This document shows positions 45,054 to 54,059 of a stretch of 64,000 nt of DNA, piece by piece. The stretch lies in the NCBI RefSeq assembly GCF_003994485.1, contig NZ_RZNJ01000008.1:22033-86032 (forward strand). The letters are read 5' to 3'. Position 1 is the stretch's first letter. Each line of letters begins with the position of its first letter. Position numbers and translations under genes: made by a program. Under the pieces are notes generated by a model. The model did not search any database. It was not told the DNA's origin and was given only the letters and a program-made list of their open reading frames with translations. Source of the DNA: Arsenicitalea aurantiaca (GTDB taxonomy: Bacteria; Pseudomonadota; Alphaproteobacteria; Rhizobiales; Devosiaceae).

Positions 45054-45206
45054 ATGCTCTTAAAGATTGCGAACGAGGGCAACTGGCGCGCGAGCGAGCG
45101 CGTCTCCAGCCACGCTGCATCTGCGTCGTGCGACGAATGCCCGAAATTGCTCCGTGCTCACTGCGCTGTTCGGAAAAACCTATCGCGCGGCGGGCCCAAT
45201 GCTTGA
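45054..45206 (+). CDS. Possible small gene in the druA-like/unknown-gene gap
   Basis: A 50-residue frame (MLLKIANEGNWRASERVSSH onward, with CDEC near residue 28 and ending SRGGPNA) with an excellent ribosome site, GGAGAGGACGAG, before its ATG. The stop overlaps the ATG of the next large gene by eight bases, as expected for a coupled operon member. The bases just upstream also read as protein in two other frames (MAHEVPRPSF from 44920, then LRRYRVPETYCRLFDRL), so this may be the end of a larger frameshifted gene. Family unknown. Confidence 0.4.
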   Translation: MLLKIANEGNWRASERVSSHAASASCDECPKLLRAHCAVRKNLSRGGPNA

Positions 45207-48200
45207 GACGCACAACAGACTCGACGAGAGGTACCGCACGCTCCGGGATTCAAGAACGGGGCCGGTCTTCTTTTTCGAGCACGGGTTAAGTGAAGACGAG
45301 GTCACTGACGTCTTCGCGAACGTTAGCCATGTCTTAAGCACGCACCCGATTGAAAGCGGATGGTGGCGCACCAACTGCCTCCCACTGCTCGTCGCGGCCA
45401 CAGAGGTCGGGTACCGCTATAGAGGGTCAGGGACTGACTTTTGGCCGGTATTTGAGGCCAAACTCGGCCTGCGTATCAGTGCGCCTGATCGACATCACAT
45501 TCGCGATCTCTTCGCCAGCGCTGCAAAGACCTACCGAGGTGCGCAGCCGCCAGTTACCCCGTGGGCCGACGCCTTCCGCTTCATCGCCTGGCCAATCACT
45601 CACGCGCTTGTGCCTCTTGAGTTCCATCGTCCGCTCGCGCTCACGCTTGCGAACCTGCGCGTGAACGTCGCCGAACTCGATGACGATGGTCTGCACCGCG
45701 CAATCCGAATAGTTGCTTCCAACTCTTCGGCGCGGTTCGCGACTTTGCTCGAGGACGCAACTCTGGTGGTAGCCGTGACGAGAAGGTTGTTGGGTGACGA
45801 CAGTGCCGAACTCTGTCCCCAGACGATGGAGCGTATCGCAACTGACCTCGCCTCCGACCAAATCGCTCGGCGCGCAGTTGCGGTCGCTCGCCGGAGACAA
45901 CGGACTGTCGCGCAGCGAAAGACACCTGCCGCATCATCGGGGCTGCAACTTCCATCGATCGCAGGTTCGCTCACAATCCGACGCCAAGACAGTTCAATGA
46001 CGCTCCAGGCCGCCTTTCCACAAGTGGAAGCGGACCTGCAAGGGAAACTCCGTCGAGCGCTGCGCCGTCGCCGATACGCCGCACGTCTGTGGGGCGTATC
46101 AGGGCCGGTTCCCAGTGAACAGTTGCTCTCCGGGCTCCCCTTCACGCTCAAGTTAACGTCGGTCCCGTCAGAGGTTGCGGAACTCTTTCCAGACCTCGGC
46201 CAGGTAGAAATCGACCAGGAACTTCGCGACGTACTTGCCACCTTCGAACTGAACATCGCGTGCCCCTTGCTATTCGCCGTTGATTCCGATGAAGAAATTG
46301 GACGTCGAGTTCACGGTCCGAGTATCTCTGGCCACCGCAAGTATTGGCTCCTCTCCCCGTCAGGCGAAGGCCCTCCGGGTTTCGCAGCCCTGAGGGACGT
46401 TGGGCCGTACGACTGCTATCTGCTAGACCCCGCGGAAGAGATCGCGCGGAAAGTTCTGCGCGAACTTGGATTTCATGTGCACTTCGGCATCTCAGTTGAA
46501 TTTGCAGGCAGACCTCCGCTTGAACGCGATGCGCCGGTTCCGGTCTTCGTGGTCGGCGACCAACGGACTGTGGTGCCTCGACGTGTTCCGCCAGAGGGCT
46601 TGAGTGTCCAGTTGGACGACGAACAGGTCCATCTTTCGAGCGACGACGTCGTGACCGTTTTAGTTGAGCGAGGTGACCATACGCTGCGGGTGTCGAACGG
46701 TAGTGAGGACCGCGATTACACGTTCCGCGGGACGCTAGCGCCTCGATCTGTGCCGCCCACGATCTGCTCAATAGAACCGCGTTTCGGTGACCTGACAGTC
46801 CAGGCGTTCTTGCGCGGCGCGCTCGAATTCGCCGTCGAGAGTTTTGCCCCGCTCGACGGCCTGGAACTTACAGTTGAGATCGATGCCAGCGGTCGAAGGC
46901 TCTTTGCCACCGCCCCGCTCGGCCCTCTCCCCTGCTCGGTTTCCTCGGAGCAGGAGCCCTTCGCGACGCTACTTGATGACGAGACTCGTGGGCTACTGGC
47001 GCGGTCTCCCTCGCTCAAACTGCGGCTCAGCGTGGGGAACCTATGCTCACACTATATGATGTTGGAGCAGCGCGTGCGGCCCTGTTGGTGGCAGCGAACT
47101 GACGACGGTACGATTGCCCTAACAAGCGAAGTCGGGATGCTCCCCTTCGGCTGGGTGCTGGCGACCACTCCAGCGACTCCGCCAGCGCCGGAACTCGACG
47201 ACGCGCACGAAGTGGCGCGACTGCTCGCACCGATCGGGCTTGACGTCTCGGAGCACGGCGGGGTCGCCGAGTTCACCACGCTCTGCATCGCTCCCTCGCA
47301 TGCGCGACTAGGGTTACCCGCTATCAAGAAGCCGATCCTCACCAGACGCCGTTACGCTGGAAATGGCGCGCTCGGCCTCGAGGACATGGTCGAGAGTTAC
47401 CTAAGATGGTCCCTCGCCGAAAGTACTACGTTCATCGCCGAGATATGGCGCCGGCAGATCGCCGCGGTACTGGACGGATGGCTCACAGAAATCTGCTGCG
47501 GCGAGGAGTGGGTGCGTCGCGAGGCGGCGCTGGGCGATGTGGACCCGTGGGAAGAATTGGCCCGAGACTGCGATGAGACAGGCTTCGGACGTGACTCGTA
47601 TGTCGAACTCTCGCGCGAGGACGAGGTTGAGGTGACACGCATCGCCGTCCGAGAGATTCGGTCTGAGTTCCCAGACCTCTGGGCGCGCGTCGGCCCGCTT
47701 TGCGCCCTGAGCCAGGAAGACTATGAGGCGCTCGATCTGGCCTGCGCCCGCGCGTATACAGAACTTGCCGATAAGTACCGAAATAAAGGTAAGGAGGACT
47801 TCGCCACAGGGATTGCAGAGGGCGACCCCGGCGCAGCGCCAGACGACTGGGACTCCGTCCTTAGACGCGTAAAGTCTACGGCAGAACTTCAGCCGCTCGC
47901 CGAAATGCTTCTCCCATCCGACACCGCTCATGGGCTCATGACGCTCGAACCGTCCATGATGACGCTAGACGAACTTACCGAGGAACTCACCGCGTGGGCC
48001 CGAAGCGCGAGGAGAGCGCTTTCCGGGAGCGTGCCGCCAAGCGACACCCTCAAGGTAATCCTCGCGCTGTGGGCCGAGCCCGAGGCCGCCGCAAGCCTGG
48101 ACTGGCGCCGCGCACTTGACGTGCTGCTCGCTGAGCGGTCCGTTGCTCGCGCTGCACGATACTTGGCCCTGCGAAGTCGACGGGCGGCCCGAGGAAGTAG

Positions 48201-48210
48201 CAGCAGATGA
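45199..48210 (+). CDS. Large defence-island protein of unknown family
   Basis: 1003 residues from ATG 45199; the frame is open from TTG 45067, but that extension reads unlike coding sequence and has no ribosome site. No nuclease, ATPase or methylase motif is visible. Residues about 90-270 look helical; about 330-660 look beta-rich, including an Ig-like stretch (PPEGLSVQLDDEQVHLSSDD, VLVERGDHTLRVSNGS). Residues about 690-1003 are helical and acidic, with many Trp and Asp/Glu. No membrane segment or signal peptide. The stop overlaps the helicase start by four bases (ATGA), so the two products are likely partners in one complex. Function unknown. Confidence 0.75.
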   Translation: MLETHNRLDERYRTLRDSRTGPVFFFEHGLSEDEVTDVFANVSHVLSTHPIESGWWRTNCLPLLVAATEVGYRYRGSGTDFWPVFEAKLGLRISAPDRHHIRDLFASAAKTYRGAQPPVTPWADAFRFIAWPITHALVPLEFHRPLALTLANLRVNVAELDDDGLHRAIRIVASNSSARFATLLEDATLVVAVTRRLLGDDSAELCPQTMERIATDLASDQIARRAVAVARRRQRTVAQRKTPAASSGLQLPSIAGSLTIRRQDSSMTLQAAFPQVEADLQGKLRRALRRRRYAARLWGVSGPVPSEQLLSGLPFTLKLTSVPSEVAELFPDLGQVEIDQELRDVLATFELNIACPLLFAVDSDEEIGRRVHGPSISGHRKYWLLSPSGEGPPGFAALRDVGPYDCYLLDPAEEIARKVLRELGFHVHFGISVEFAGRPPLERDAPVPVFVVGDQRTVVPRRVPPEGLSVQLDDEQVHLSSDDVVTVLVERGDHTLRVSNGSEDRDYTFRGTLAPRSVPPTICSIEPRFGDLTVQAFLRGALEFAVESFAPLDGLELTVEIDASGRRLFATAPLGPLPCSVSSEQEPFATLLDDETRGLLARSPSLKLRLSVGNLCSHYMMLEQRVRPCWWQRTDDGTIALTSEVGMLPFGWVLATTPATPPAPELDDAHEVARLLAPIGLDVSEHGGVAEFTTLCIAPSHARLGLPAIKKPILTRRRYAGNGALGLEDMVESYLRWSLAESTTFIAEIWRRQIAAVLDGWLTEICCGEEWVRREAALGDVDPWEELARDCDETGFGRDSYVELSREDEVEVTRIAVREIRSEFPDLWARVGPLCALSQEDYEALDLACARAYTELADKYRNKGKEDFATGIAEGDPGAAPDDWDSVLRRVKSTAELQPLAEMLLPSDTAHGLMTLEPSMMTLDELTEELTAWARSARRALSGSVPPSDTLKVILALWAEPEAAASLDWRRALDVLLAERSVARAARYLALRSRRAARGSSSR

Positions 48211-51200
48211 GAAACATTTACGTCGACCTGTGTCTACAAATTCAAGCCGTCCGGCGCGATTTCGAACGCATCCGGACGCCGCTTGCTCCCGCAGTCGGCA
48301 TAGCTGCATCGCTCTACACACATCAGGTCGCGAACGTGCATAGGGTGCTGACGGACGTAAGGGTTAGGCATCTGCTTGCCGATGAGGTTGGGCTCGGCAA
48401 GACCGTCCAAGCTCTGATGGTGCTGAACGCGCTTCGGAGCCAGAGGGCTGACCTGCAAGTACTGATCATGGTGCCCGATCAACTTGTCGCTCAGTGGCGC
48501 GACGAGATCATGACGCGAGCTCATACCGCACCGTTCGGGGAACACGACGCGGCCGAGGGCAGGCAGTATATCCGCTTGGCTTGGGAGGAGCAGTTCGGGA
48601 TGCGTGACGCCGCGGGCAACCCGAAGTTCGCGCTCTCTGACATCGACCCCGACCGCTTCGATGTCCTCGTAGTTGATGAACTCCATCGCTTGCGCGCAGA
48701 TGTCCAGGACCGGATTGTTCGCGTCGCTGCCCGCTTCGAGCACGTACTGGCGCTCACGGCGACGCCCGCCTTCCAGCACGTCAAGCGACATGCGCAGCTA
48801 TTCGCGTTGCTAGAGCCGGAGCGGGCCTCGCTCGCGCGAGCAAGAATCTCCACCGGAGACCGCGGAGTTGCCGAAGGTCTGGCGGCTGGCGACGACGTCT
48901 CTAAGTGGCCCGAATGGGCTGCGGCCGCCGTGGTCAATGAGTTTATCGAGGCTGATCGCACCGCGGCGTCCGCCTCAGTGCATTCCAGCCTTTGCACTGC
49001 GGCGCTAGCTCATTGCGCGTACCGTAGGGTCATTCGAACGAGACGGGTGGATTACAGCGGCGTGCTCCCTCGCCGCTGTCACCGGCCGCTTGTCGTCGAG
49101 CCTCTCGGCGCGGAAGTTGAGCGGCAGTCCTTGATGTGGCAGTACTTCGAACACCTCGGCGATCTGAGCCGGGAATTCGATTCAGTACGTCTCGCGAAAC
49201 GTGTTGTCCTCAGCCCACCGTCGCTCGAGCAGCGCGTAGACTTCCTCCGGCGAAGAGGGCACGAGCGCGCTGGCCTGCTTGAGCGCGTCAAACCGCTCGT
49301 TCACCGCAGCCAAGGTGACTCCCGCGCCGATGCCCTCATCGATCTTCTGGCGGAAATCTGGACCGAGGACCCAACTGAACGCGTACTCGTAGCAGCGCAG
49401 GACAACCTGACAGTCGATTATCTCTTTGATCTCGTCCAGGCGCGACTCTCGGTCGTTGGTCCACTCTCCCAGCGAGTCCCGCTGGTTGCAGCTCGGGTTC
49501 GCCAAGGGATGATGACGGGGGCGGTCGAGGATCTCGGTGGATTTGGCAACGAGACAAACGAGAACCTTGAGGCCTTTCAACGCGGCGACGCGCAGGTATT
49601 GTTCGCGCCAGAGGCCGTGCAAGTCGGCCTGAATCTCCAATGCGCACGCGTTCTGGTTCTCTACAGTGTCCCGTGGCGCCCCGAGGAAGTTGAGCAGTGG
49701 ATCGGCAGGCTCGACAGGATCGGCAACGTCGCCGCCTTCTCGAACGAGGGCGGTGCAAAGACGATCGACGTGTACACCATTGCTCAGCGTGGCCTCGTCG
49801 ATGAGAAGGTCGTCACTGTTCTCCAGCGCTTCCATGTCTTTGAGAGAAGTGTGAACCTCGACGGAGACCACCTCGACGAGCTAGCGAGCCTCATTGAAGA
49901 CGCCGCGTTACGCCCAAAACGGATCGACTGGCGAGAACTAGCGGACACTACGGAGGAGATGGCGGCCGAAGACGAGGTACAGGAACTCGCCTCTGCTCTG
50001 CGCAAGCACCTCCCTTGGACAGTCGACTCAGCCACCGCTGAGCGCCAGTGGCTGGATTCAATACCTCCCGCTCCTCCTGTCCTCAAAGCTCTTCCCGAGC
50101 ACTCGGCGTTAGGCCCCCGAGCGTGGGATCGGGCGCTCGAGGGGATGCTAAGTTTGCTTGACTATGCTGCCGACTACCACATCCGCTGGAACACAGACCC
50201 GGAGACAGGTGGCCGTTTTCGGACGCTGTGGTATCAGTTCGGTGAGAAGGGGATGTACGGCCGGCGAGAGGTCCGGTCGAAGGTGGTTTTCTCGTTCGGC
50301 GCGGATCCATCGCACGAGCGCAGCCCACGACACGCGTACGCATTCATAACTCGTCGCGGTGACATCGGGACTCCCCCTCGGCGGAGCGTCACCATGGTGC
50401 TGGACGGTGACCATGTCCGACGGACTCTTCGGTTCCTCAACTTTGGCGATGCGCTCCACGATGAACTAATTGACGGCTGGTTACCGCAACGTAATGGCCT
50501 ATTGAAGCTGGGCGTCACGTTCTTCGACGATCACACCGTTTGGCAGTATGGGGCGCCCGGTCTGTACCTTCTTAGGCTGTCCGTCATTGATCCGGCGGAT
50601 GCACTCATGGCACGAGGCTTGGAGGAGAGGACGCTCGGAGCCGTGGTCCAAGCCGCAACTCTCAGTGAAATTGATCGACTTCCCGATCTGTTGCGTCCTT
50701 TTAGGAAAGTTATGCGTTGCGCGATGGAAGCTGACGTTCGTTGGCTCCGCGCACAGTTCACCGCGTGCATGACCCTCGATTTACGAAGACAGGAGCACGG
50801 AAATTGGGTCCAGGTCGAAGCCGAGGAGGCTGCGGCGCTCTTCAACCCTATGGCACATGAGCGCAATGGCGTCCCGAGGGCAAACGACCTGCGCAAAGAC
50901 GGGGCGGACATCGCCTCCGCTGAGGCGGAACTGTCTAGTCAGCGGCAGGCTGACGCGACGGCCGCACGCTCAGCGTGGAGCCATCGCTTTTCTAACTTTG
51001 AGGAGTCGCTCACGGCTCGCTTGGTGGTCGTCGAAGAGGAAGGCCACGATGCGGTCGCAATTGCCACTGAGGAACTGCGTCGGGCTGAGGCGGCTCTTGA
51101 GTTGGCACGGGAGCGAGGCAATCGAGCACAGATCACGCGTGCGGAGAATGCTCGTAATGCCGCTGGGGACACTCTGGGCATGACCCGCGCGTTTTGGGAC

Positions 51201-51299
51201 GAGCGCACTCGCTGGCTTCGGGAGTGCAAGGAGGAGGTTCGCACGGTCCTCCCTCGAGAAAAGCTGACAGCAATAATTCAAACTCGAAAAGTCTCCTAG
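48207..51299 (+). CDS. SNF2-family DEAD/DEAH-like helicase (DrmD/HepA-like)
   Basis: 1030 residues. Motif I LLADEVGLGKT (residues 56-66), motif Ia VLIMVPDQLVAQW, motif II VVDELHR (about 156), motif III LTATPAF (about 182), motifs V-VI QVGLNLQCARVLVLY and EQWIGRLDRIGN (about 474-510). This is the SWI2/SNF2 class that translocates on double-stranded DNA. The roughly 500-residue C-terminal part ends in a charged helical coiled-coil-like stretch (about 915-1000). The closest defence analogue is DrmD of class 1 DISARM. Overlaps the unknown 1003-residue gene by four bases and ends 16 bases from the convergent operon. Confidence 0.9.
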   Translation: MRNIYVDLCLQIQAVRRDFERIRTPLAPAVGIAASLYTHQVANVHRVLTDVRVRHLLADEVGLGKTVQALMVLNALRSQRADLQVLIMVPDQLVAQWRDEIMTRAHTAPFGEHDAAEGRQYIRLAWEEQFGMRDAAGNPKFALSDIDPDRFDVLVVDELHRLRADVQDRIVRVAARFEHVLALTATPAFQHVKRHAQLFALLEPERASLARARISTGDRGVAEGLAAGDDVSKWPEWAAAAVVNEFIEADRTAASASVHSSLCTAALAHCAYRRVIRTRRVDYSGVLPRRCHRPLVVEPLGAEVERQSLMWQYFEHLGDLSREFDSVRLAKRVVLSPPSLEQRVDFLRRRGHERAGLLERVKPLVHRSQGDSRADALIDLLAEIWTEDPTERVLVAAQDNLTVDYLFDLVQARLSVVGPLSQRVPLVAARVRQGMMTGAVEDLGGFGNETNENLEAFQRGDAQVLFAPEAVQVGLNLQCARVLVLYSVPWRPEEVEQWIGRLDRIGNVAAFSNEGGAKTIDVYTIAQRGLVDEKVVTVLQRFHVFERSVNLDGDHLDELASLIEDAALRPKRIDWRELADTTEEMAAEDEVQELASALRKHLPWTVDSATAERQWLDSIPPAPPVLKALPEHSALGPRAWDRALEGMLSLLDYAADYHIRWNTDPETGGRFRTLWYQFGEKGMYGRREVRSKVVFSFGADPSHERSPRHAYAFITRRGDIGTPPRRSVTMVLDGDHVRRTLRFLNFGDALHDELIDGWLPQRNGLLKLGVTFFDDHTVWQYGAPGLYLLRLSVIDPADALMARGLEERTLGAVVQAATLSEIDRLPDLLRPFRKVMRCAMEADVRWLRAQFTACMTLDLRRQEHGNWVQVEAEEAAALFNPMAHERNGVPRANDLRKDGADIASAEAELSSQRQADATAARSAWSHRFSNFEESLTARLVVVEEEGHDAVAIATEELRRAEAALELARERGNRAQITRAENARNAAGDTLGMTRAFWDERTRWLRECKEEVRTVLPREKLTAIIQTRKVS

Positions 51300-51315
51300 C
51301 CATGGGAGCGTTGGC

Positions 51316-52326
51316 CTAGGTTAGCAGTCGCCACAGGTCGGGGCCCTTCGGACTCACATCCCATGCCCATGCGCCGCTAGGACTTCCAAGGATATCCATG
51401 GCCGCGCGCAACTGAACCGGCGCCGGGAACGTTAACTGGATCCTGAGCCCGTCTGCACGTACGACCTCCTCGGCGCCGACACGCCTCCCACGCGCGAGCA
51501 CAGCCCATCGCCACTCATCCTCGTCGTAGAGGTCAAGCGCCCGCTGACCGTCTCCAGCCACGGCGACGATGCATGGGTGCCAGTGAGTGTCTCCGTAGCC
51601 GCGGCGATAGGCACACCACAGCCCCTCTCCCGGATCTGTCGTCCACCTACCCTCAGGCTGCGCCGAGTTGTGACGGCCGAAGAAATCTCCTGGACGCCCC
51701 CCTAGAAAACGCACCTCAGCGTCAGCACTCACCGTCAGTCCTTCCTCGGTCAGTGCCTCCTCAAGTAAGTCCCAGAAACGGCCGAGCGTGACCGCGTCGC
51801 TCCTCGCAGGCTGCCGCATTCGCCTACTTGCGTGACGAAGGTAGCCTGGAGGCACCAACCACTCCGAGAGCGATACCTCCTGCACCCCAGCAAGTTCCAA
51901 AATAGCGACTTCGTCGTCAGTGCCGACACGAAGTCTGCGAACTATGTCGTGGTTGTCGCTGTCCACCAGCGAGAGTCCATCGGGGGGCTCCGACACTCCC
52001 AGAAAAGCGGAGACACCCTCACCCACTGAGATCCACCTCGGTGTAGTCGGCGCCAAATAGAGTTCGTGCCCAACGTAAACCTCTTCGCATTCGCCTATAT
52101 CGACAAGCCGCCGTAAGACGCGTGGGATATCGCTAACATCTTCAACGCCGCTGGCCCGGAACTCGGCGCGTGCGTGCTTGACAACATCTCGCTTGGGACT
52201 CAGCCCCCAGCGGCTCAGCGGCGCGCGCACAATATTTGCGATTGCACGTTCGCTCGGCCTCCCCTCGGCATCGAGGTAGCCAAACTGGGTGCTGAGTTGG
52301 GCACGAGACTGCGTTCGAAGTCTCAT
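51316..52326 (-). CDS. Unknown protein, last gene of minus defence operon
   Basis: 336 residues from ATG 52326, two bases after the UvrD-like stop; an open frame extends upstream into that gene. Residues about 5-100 look like a winged-helix region (LSTQFGYLDAEGRPSERAIA, SDIPRVLRRLVDIGECEEVY). The remainder mixes beta strands and ends SGAWAWDVSPKGPDLWRLL. No catalytic motif or membrane segment. Always expected to be expressed with the NERD-UvrD and DruE-like proteins because of the tight spacing. Family not recognised. Confidence 0.72.
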   Translation of the reverse strand: MRLRTQSRAQLSTQFGYLDAEGRPSERAIANIVRAPLSRWGLSPKRDVVKHARAEFRASGVEDVSDIPRVLRRLVDIGECEEVYVGHELYLAPTTPRWISVGEGVSAFLGVSEPPDGLSLVDSDNHDIVRRLRVGTDDEVAILELAGVQEVSLSEWLVPPGYLRHASRRMRQPARSDAVTLGRFWDLLEEALTEEGLTVSADAEVRFLGGRPGDFFGRHNSAQPEGRWTTDPGEGLWCAYRRGYGDTHWHPCIVAVAGDGQRALDLYDEDEWRWAVLARGRRVGAEEVVRADGLRIQLTFPAPVQLRAAMDILGSPSGAWAWDVSPKGPDLWRLLT

Positions 52327-52328
52327 GC

Positions 52329-54059
52329 CTACGCCTCGGAAACTGATTGGGCCGCTGTTATAACCTCGCGACACTGCTCCCCATGCACGACCGCGATCAG
52401 CAGCACCTTGGCGCGTGTGCACGCGACGTAGAGGTCCTCCCTTCGGAACAGTCGGCCGAAACCGTCGAGATCATACAGCACGACCACCTCGGCCTCGAGT
52501 CCCTTGAATGAGCGGGCCGTGGTTACGAGTATACCCCCACCGTCGCGCCACTCCTCCGCTGACATAACTAGAGGTACGCCATCAATGTCCGTCAGGTCTG
52601 ACAGACTACCGTTCTCCTTGGCTGCAGGTCCTATCACCGCGATCTGTCTAGGCGCCACGTCCTCCCGCTGCAACAACGACCGTAGTTCCTGAATTACCAA
52701 CCCCTTTTGCTGCCTAGAGGAATTGGCGCGGAGCACTCGCAGAGCACTCCCCTGGGGTGCACGCGGGAATATGTGACACTCTAGATTGAGAACCGAGGCG
52801 CTCGCCAAGGCGATCCGCCTTGTATTTCGGCAGTTGATCGTCAACTTGAAGCGCGCTGCAAATTCGACATCAGGCCACTGCACTTCACCGCGAAGCGACT
52901 GATTGGGATCTATGAAGGCATAAAGGGGGCCATCTGCCTCCGACAGAAGCGACTGTGTCAGCGTGTACCACCAGCCCAACGAGAAGTCTTGCGCCTCGTC
53001 CACGACAATGGCGTCGAAGTGGATCTCGCGACCCTCCATGGCGAGATCGACAATGGCCTGCTCCATGAGGTCAGGGACTTCGTCGTTCCAGAATGCCTCC
53101 GTTCGAGCGCCACCAGCCGCAGGGCGGAAATCTAAGCCCGCCTCAGTTGCAAGTTCCGCGGCGAGACCATGGAAATGCTTGACCGTCAGCAAATCGCGGA
53201 AGTCGGCCGTACTCGGATCTTCCTGCACCTGTCGCCGAATCCAGGCCGCGAGTTCCTTGTTGAAGCAGACGAACAGGGTCTTCATACCCTCGCGCGCGAA
53301 AGCTAGCGCCCGATGTATCGCGAGGAACGTCTTACCAGACCCAGCCACTCCCTCAACCAGCACCCGGTCTTGGACGTAGAGACCGGTGAACACTTGGGCC
53401 TGTGTCTCGGTAAGTTCGAGCAACTGGTTGGCCACCAGTTCAATATCCGGGCCTACGGGCCTGAAGACCCTGAACTTGGGCATCAGGCAGTCGTTCACGA
53501 GCATCGTGTATCGATCGCGAGGAAGCAATCGCGGTTCATCGGTCCAAGCCGCGAATGCAGTCTCGATTGCCTGTGCCATGAAGGGGAGATTGCGCCGAGA
53601 GATCACGATGGCCTTGTCGGCGTGAGGTGGCGGCAAACCCTCGTAGTCTAGGTGTGGGAAGACAACCGCATAACCATGTACGAGGTCCTGCTTTCGGATC
53701 CGTTCTCCCGATCGCTCTCGTACGATTTCCAAAAGCGCGTGCATGTTGCGCTGCGCCTGCCTAAACGGGTCTTGGAACTCGTCCGGCCCGGTCTTTGTGT
53801 CGCGGAACCACCGGTAGCCATCGTAGCGGATCGTATCCCCTCCCTTGACCTCGAGGATGAGAAGACCGCGGGAAGGGTGGAGCACGACAAAATCCGCTTC
53901 GCCTTCGGCAAGAGCCTTGCTGCGCCACGGGCGAAGCCACGGATAGGAATGTAGAACGATATAATCGTCGCCCAACTGGTCGCGTAGCGCGACATATACA
54001 GGTTCCTCTGAGGCGTGCTGGAGTTGGGAAGGATCAACGTCGGGCAGCATCCGCGCCAT
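52329..54059 (-). CDS. NERD nuclease-domain/UvrD-like helicase fusion
   Basis: 576 residues. The N-terminal NERD domain (about 15-120) has the PD-(D/E)xK pattern Asp56 (GEADFVV), Glu70-Val-Lys72 (ILEVKGG). A superfamily 1 helicase follows: Walker A EGVAGSGKTF (about 234-243), motif II VVDEAQDFS (about 350), a motif IV-like INCRNTRRIA and a C-terminal LYVACTRAKVLLIAV. DNA cleavage and 3'-5' unwinding are the expected activities. The start overlaps the giant helicase's stop by one base (TAATG). NERD-helicases occur in several defence contexts but are not a Druantia or DISARM component that I know. Confidence 0.9.
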   Translation of the reverse strand: MARMLPDVDPSQLQHASEEPVYVALRDQLGDDYIVLHSYPWLRPWRSKALAEGEADFVVLHPSRGLLILEVKGGDTIRYDGYRWFRDTKTGPDEFQDPFRQAQRNMHALLEIVRERSGERIRKQDLVHGYAVVFPHLDYEGLPPPHADKAIVISRRNLPFMAQAIETAFAAWTDEPRLLPRDRYTMLVNDCLMPKFRVFRPVGPDIELVANQLLELTETQAQVFTGLYVQDRVLVEGVAGSGKTFLAIHRALAFAREGMKTLFVCFNKELAAWIRRQVQEDPSTADFRDLLTVKHFHGLAAELATEAGLDFRPAAGGARTEAFWNDEVPDLMEQAIVDLAMEGREIHFDAIVVDEAQDFSLGWWYTLTQSLLSEADGPLYAFIDPNQSLRGEVQWPDVEFAARFKLTINCRNTRRIALASASVLNLECHIFPRAPQGSALRVLRANSSRQQKGLVIQELRSLLQREDVAPRQIAVIGPAAKENGSLSDLTDIDGVPLVMSAEEWRDGGGILVTTARSFKGLEAEVVVLYDLDGFGRLFRREDLYVACTRAKVLLIAVVHGEQCREVITAAQSVSEA

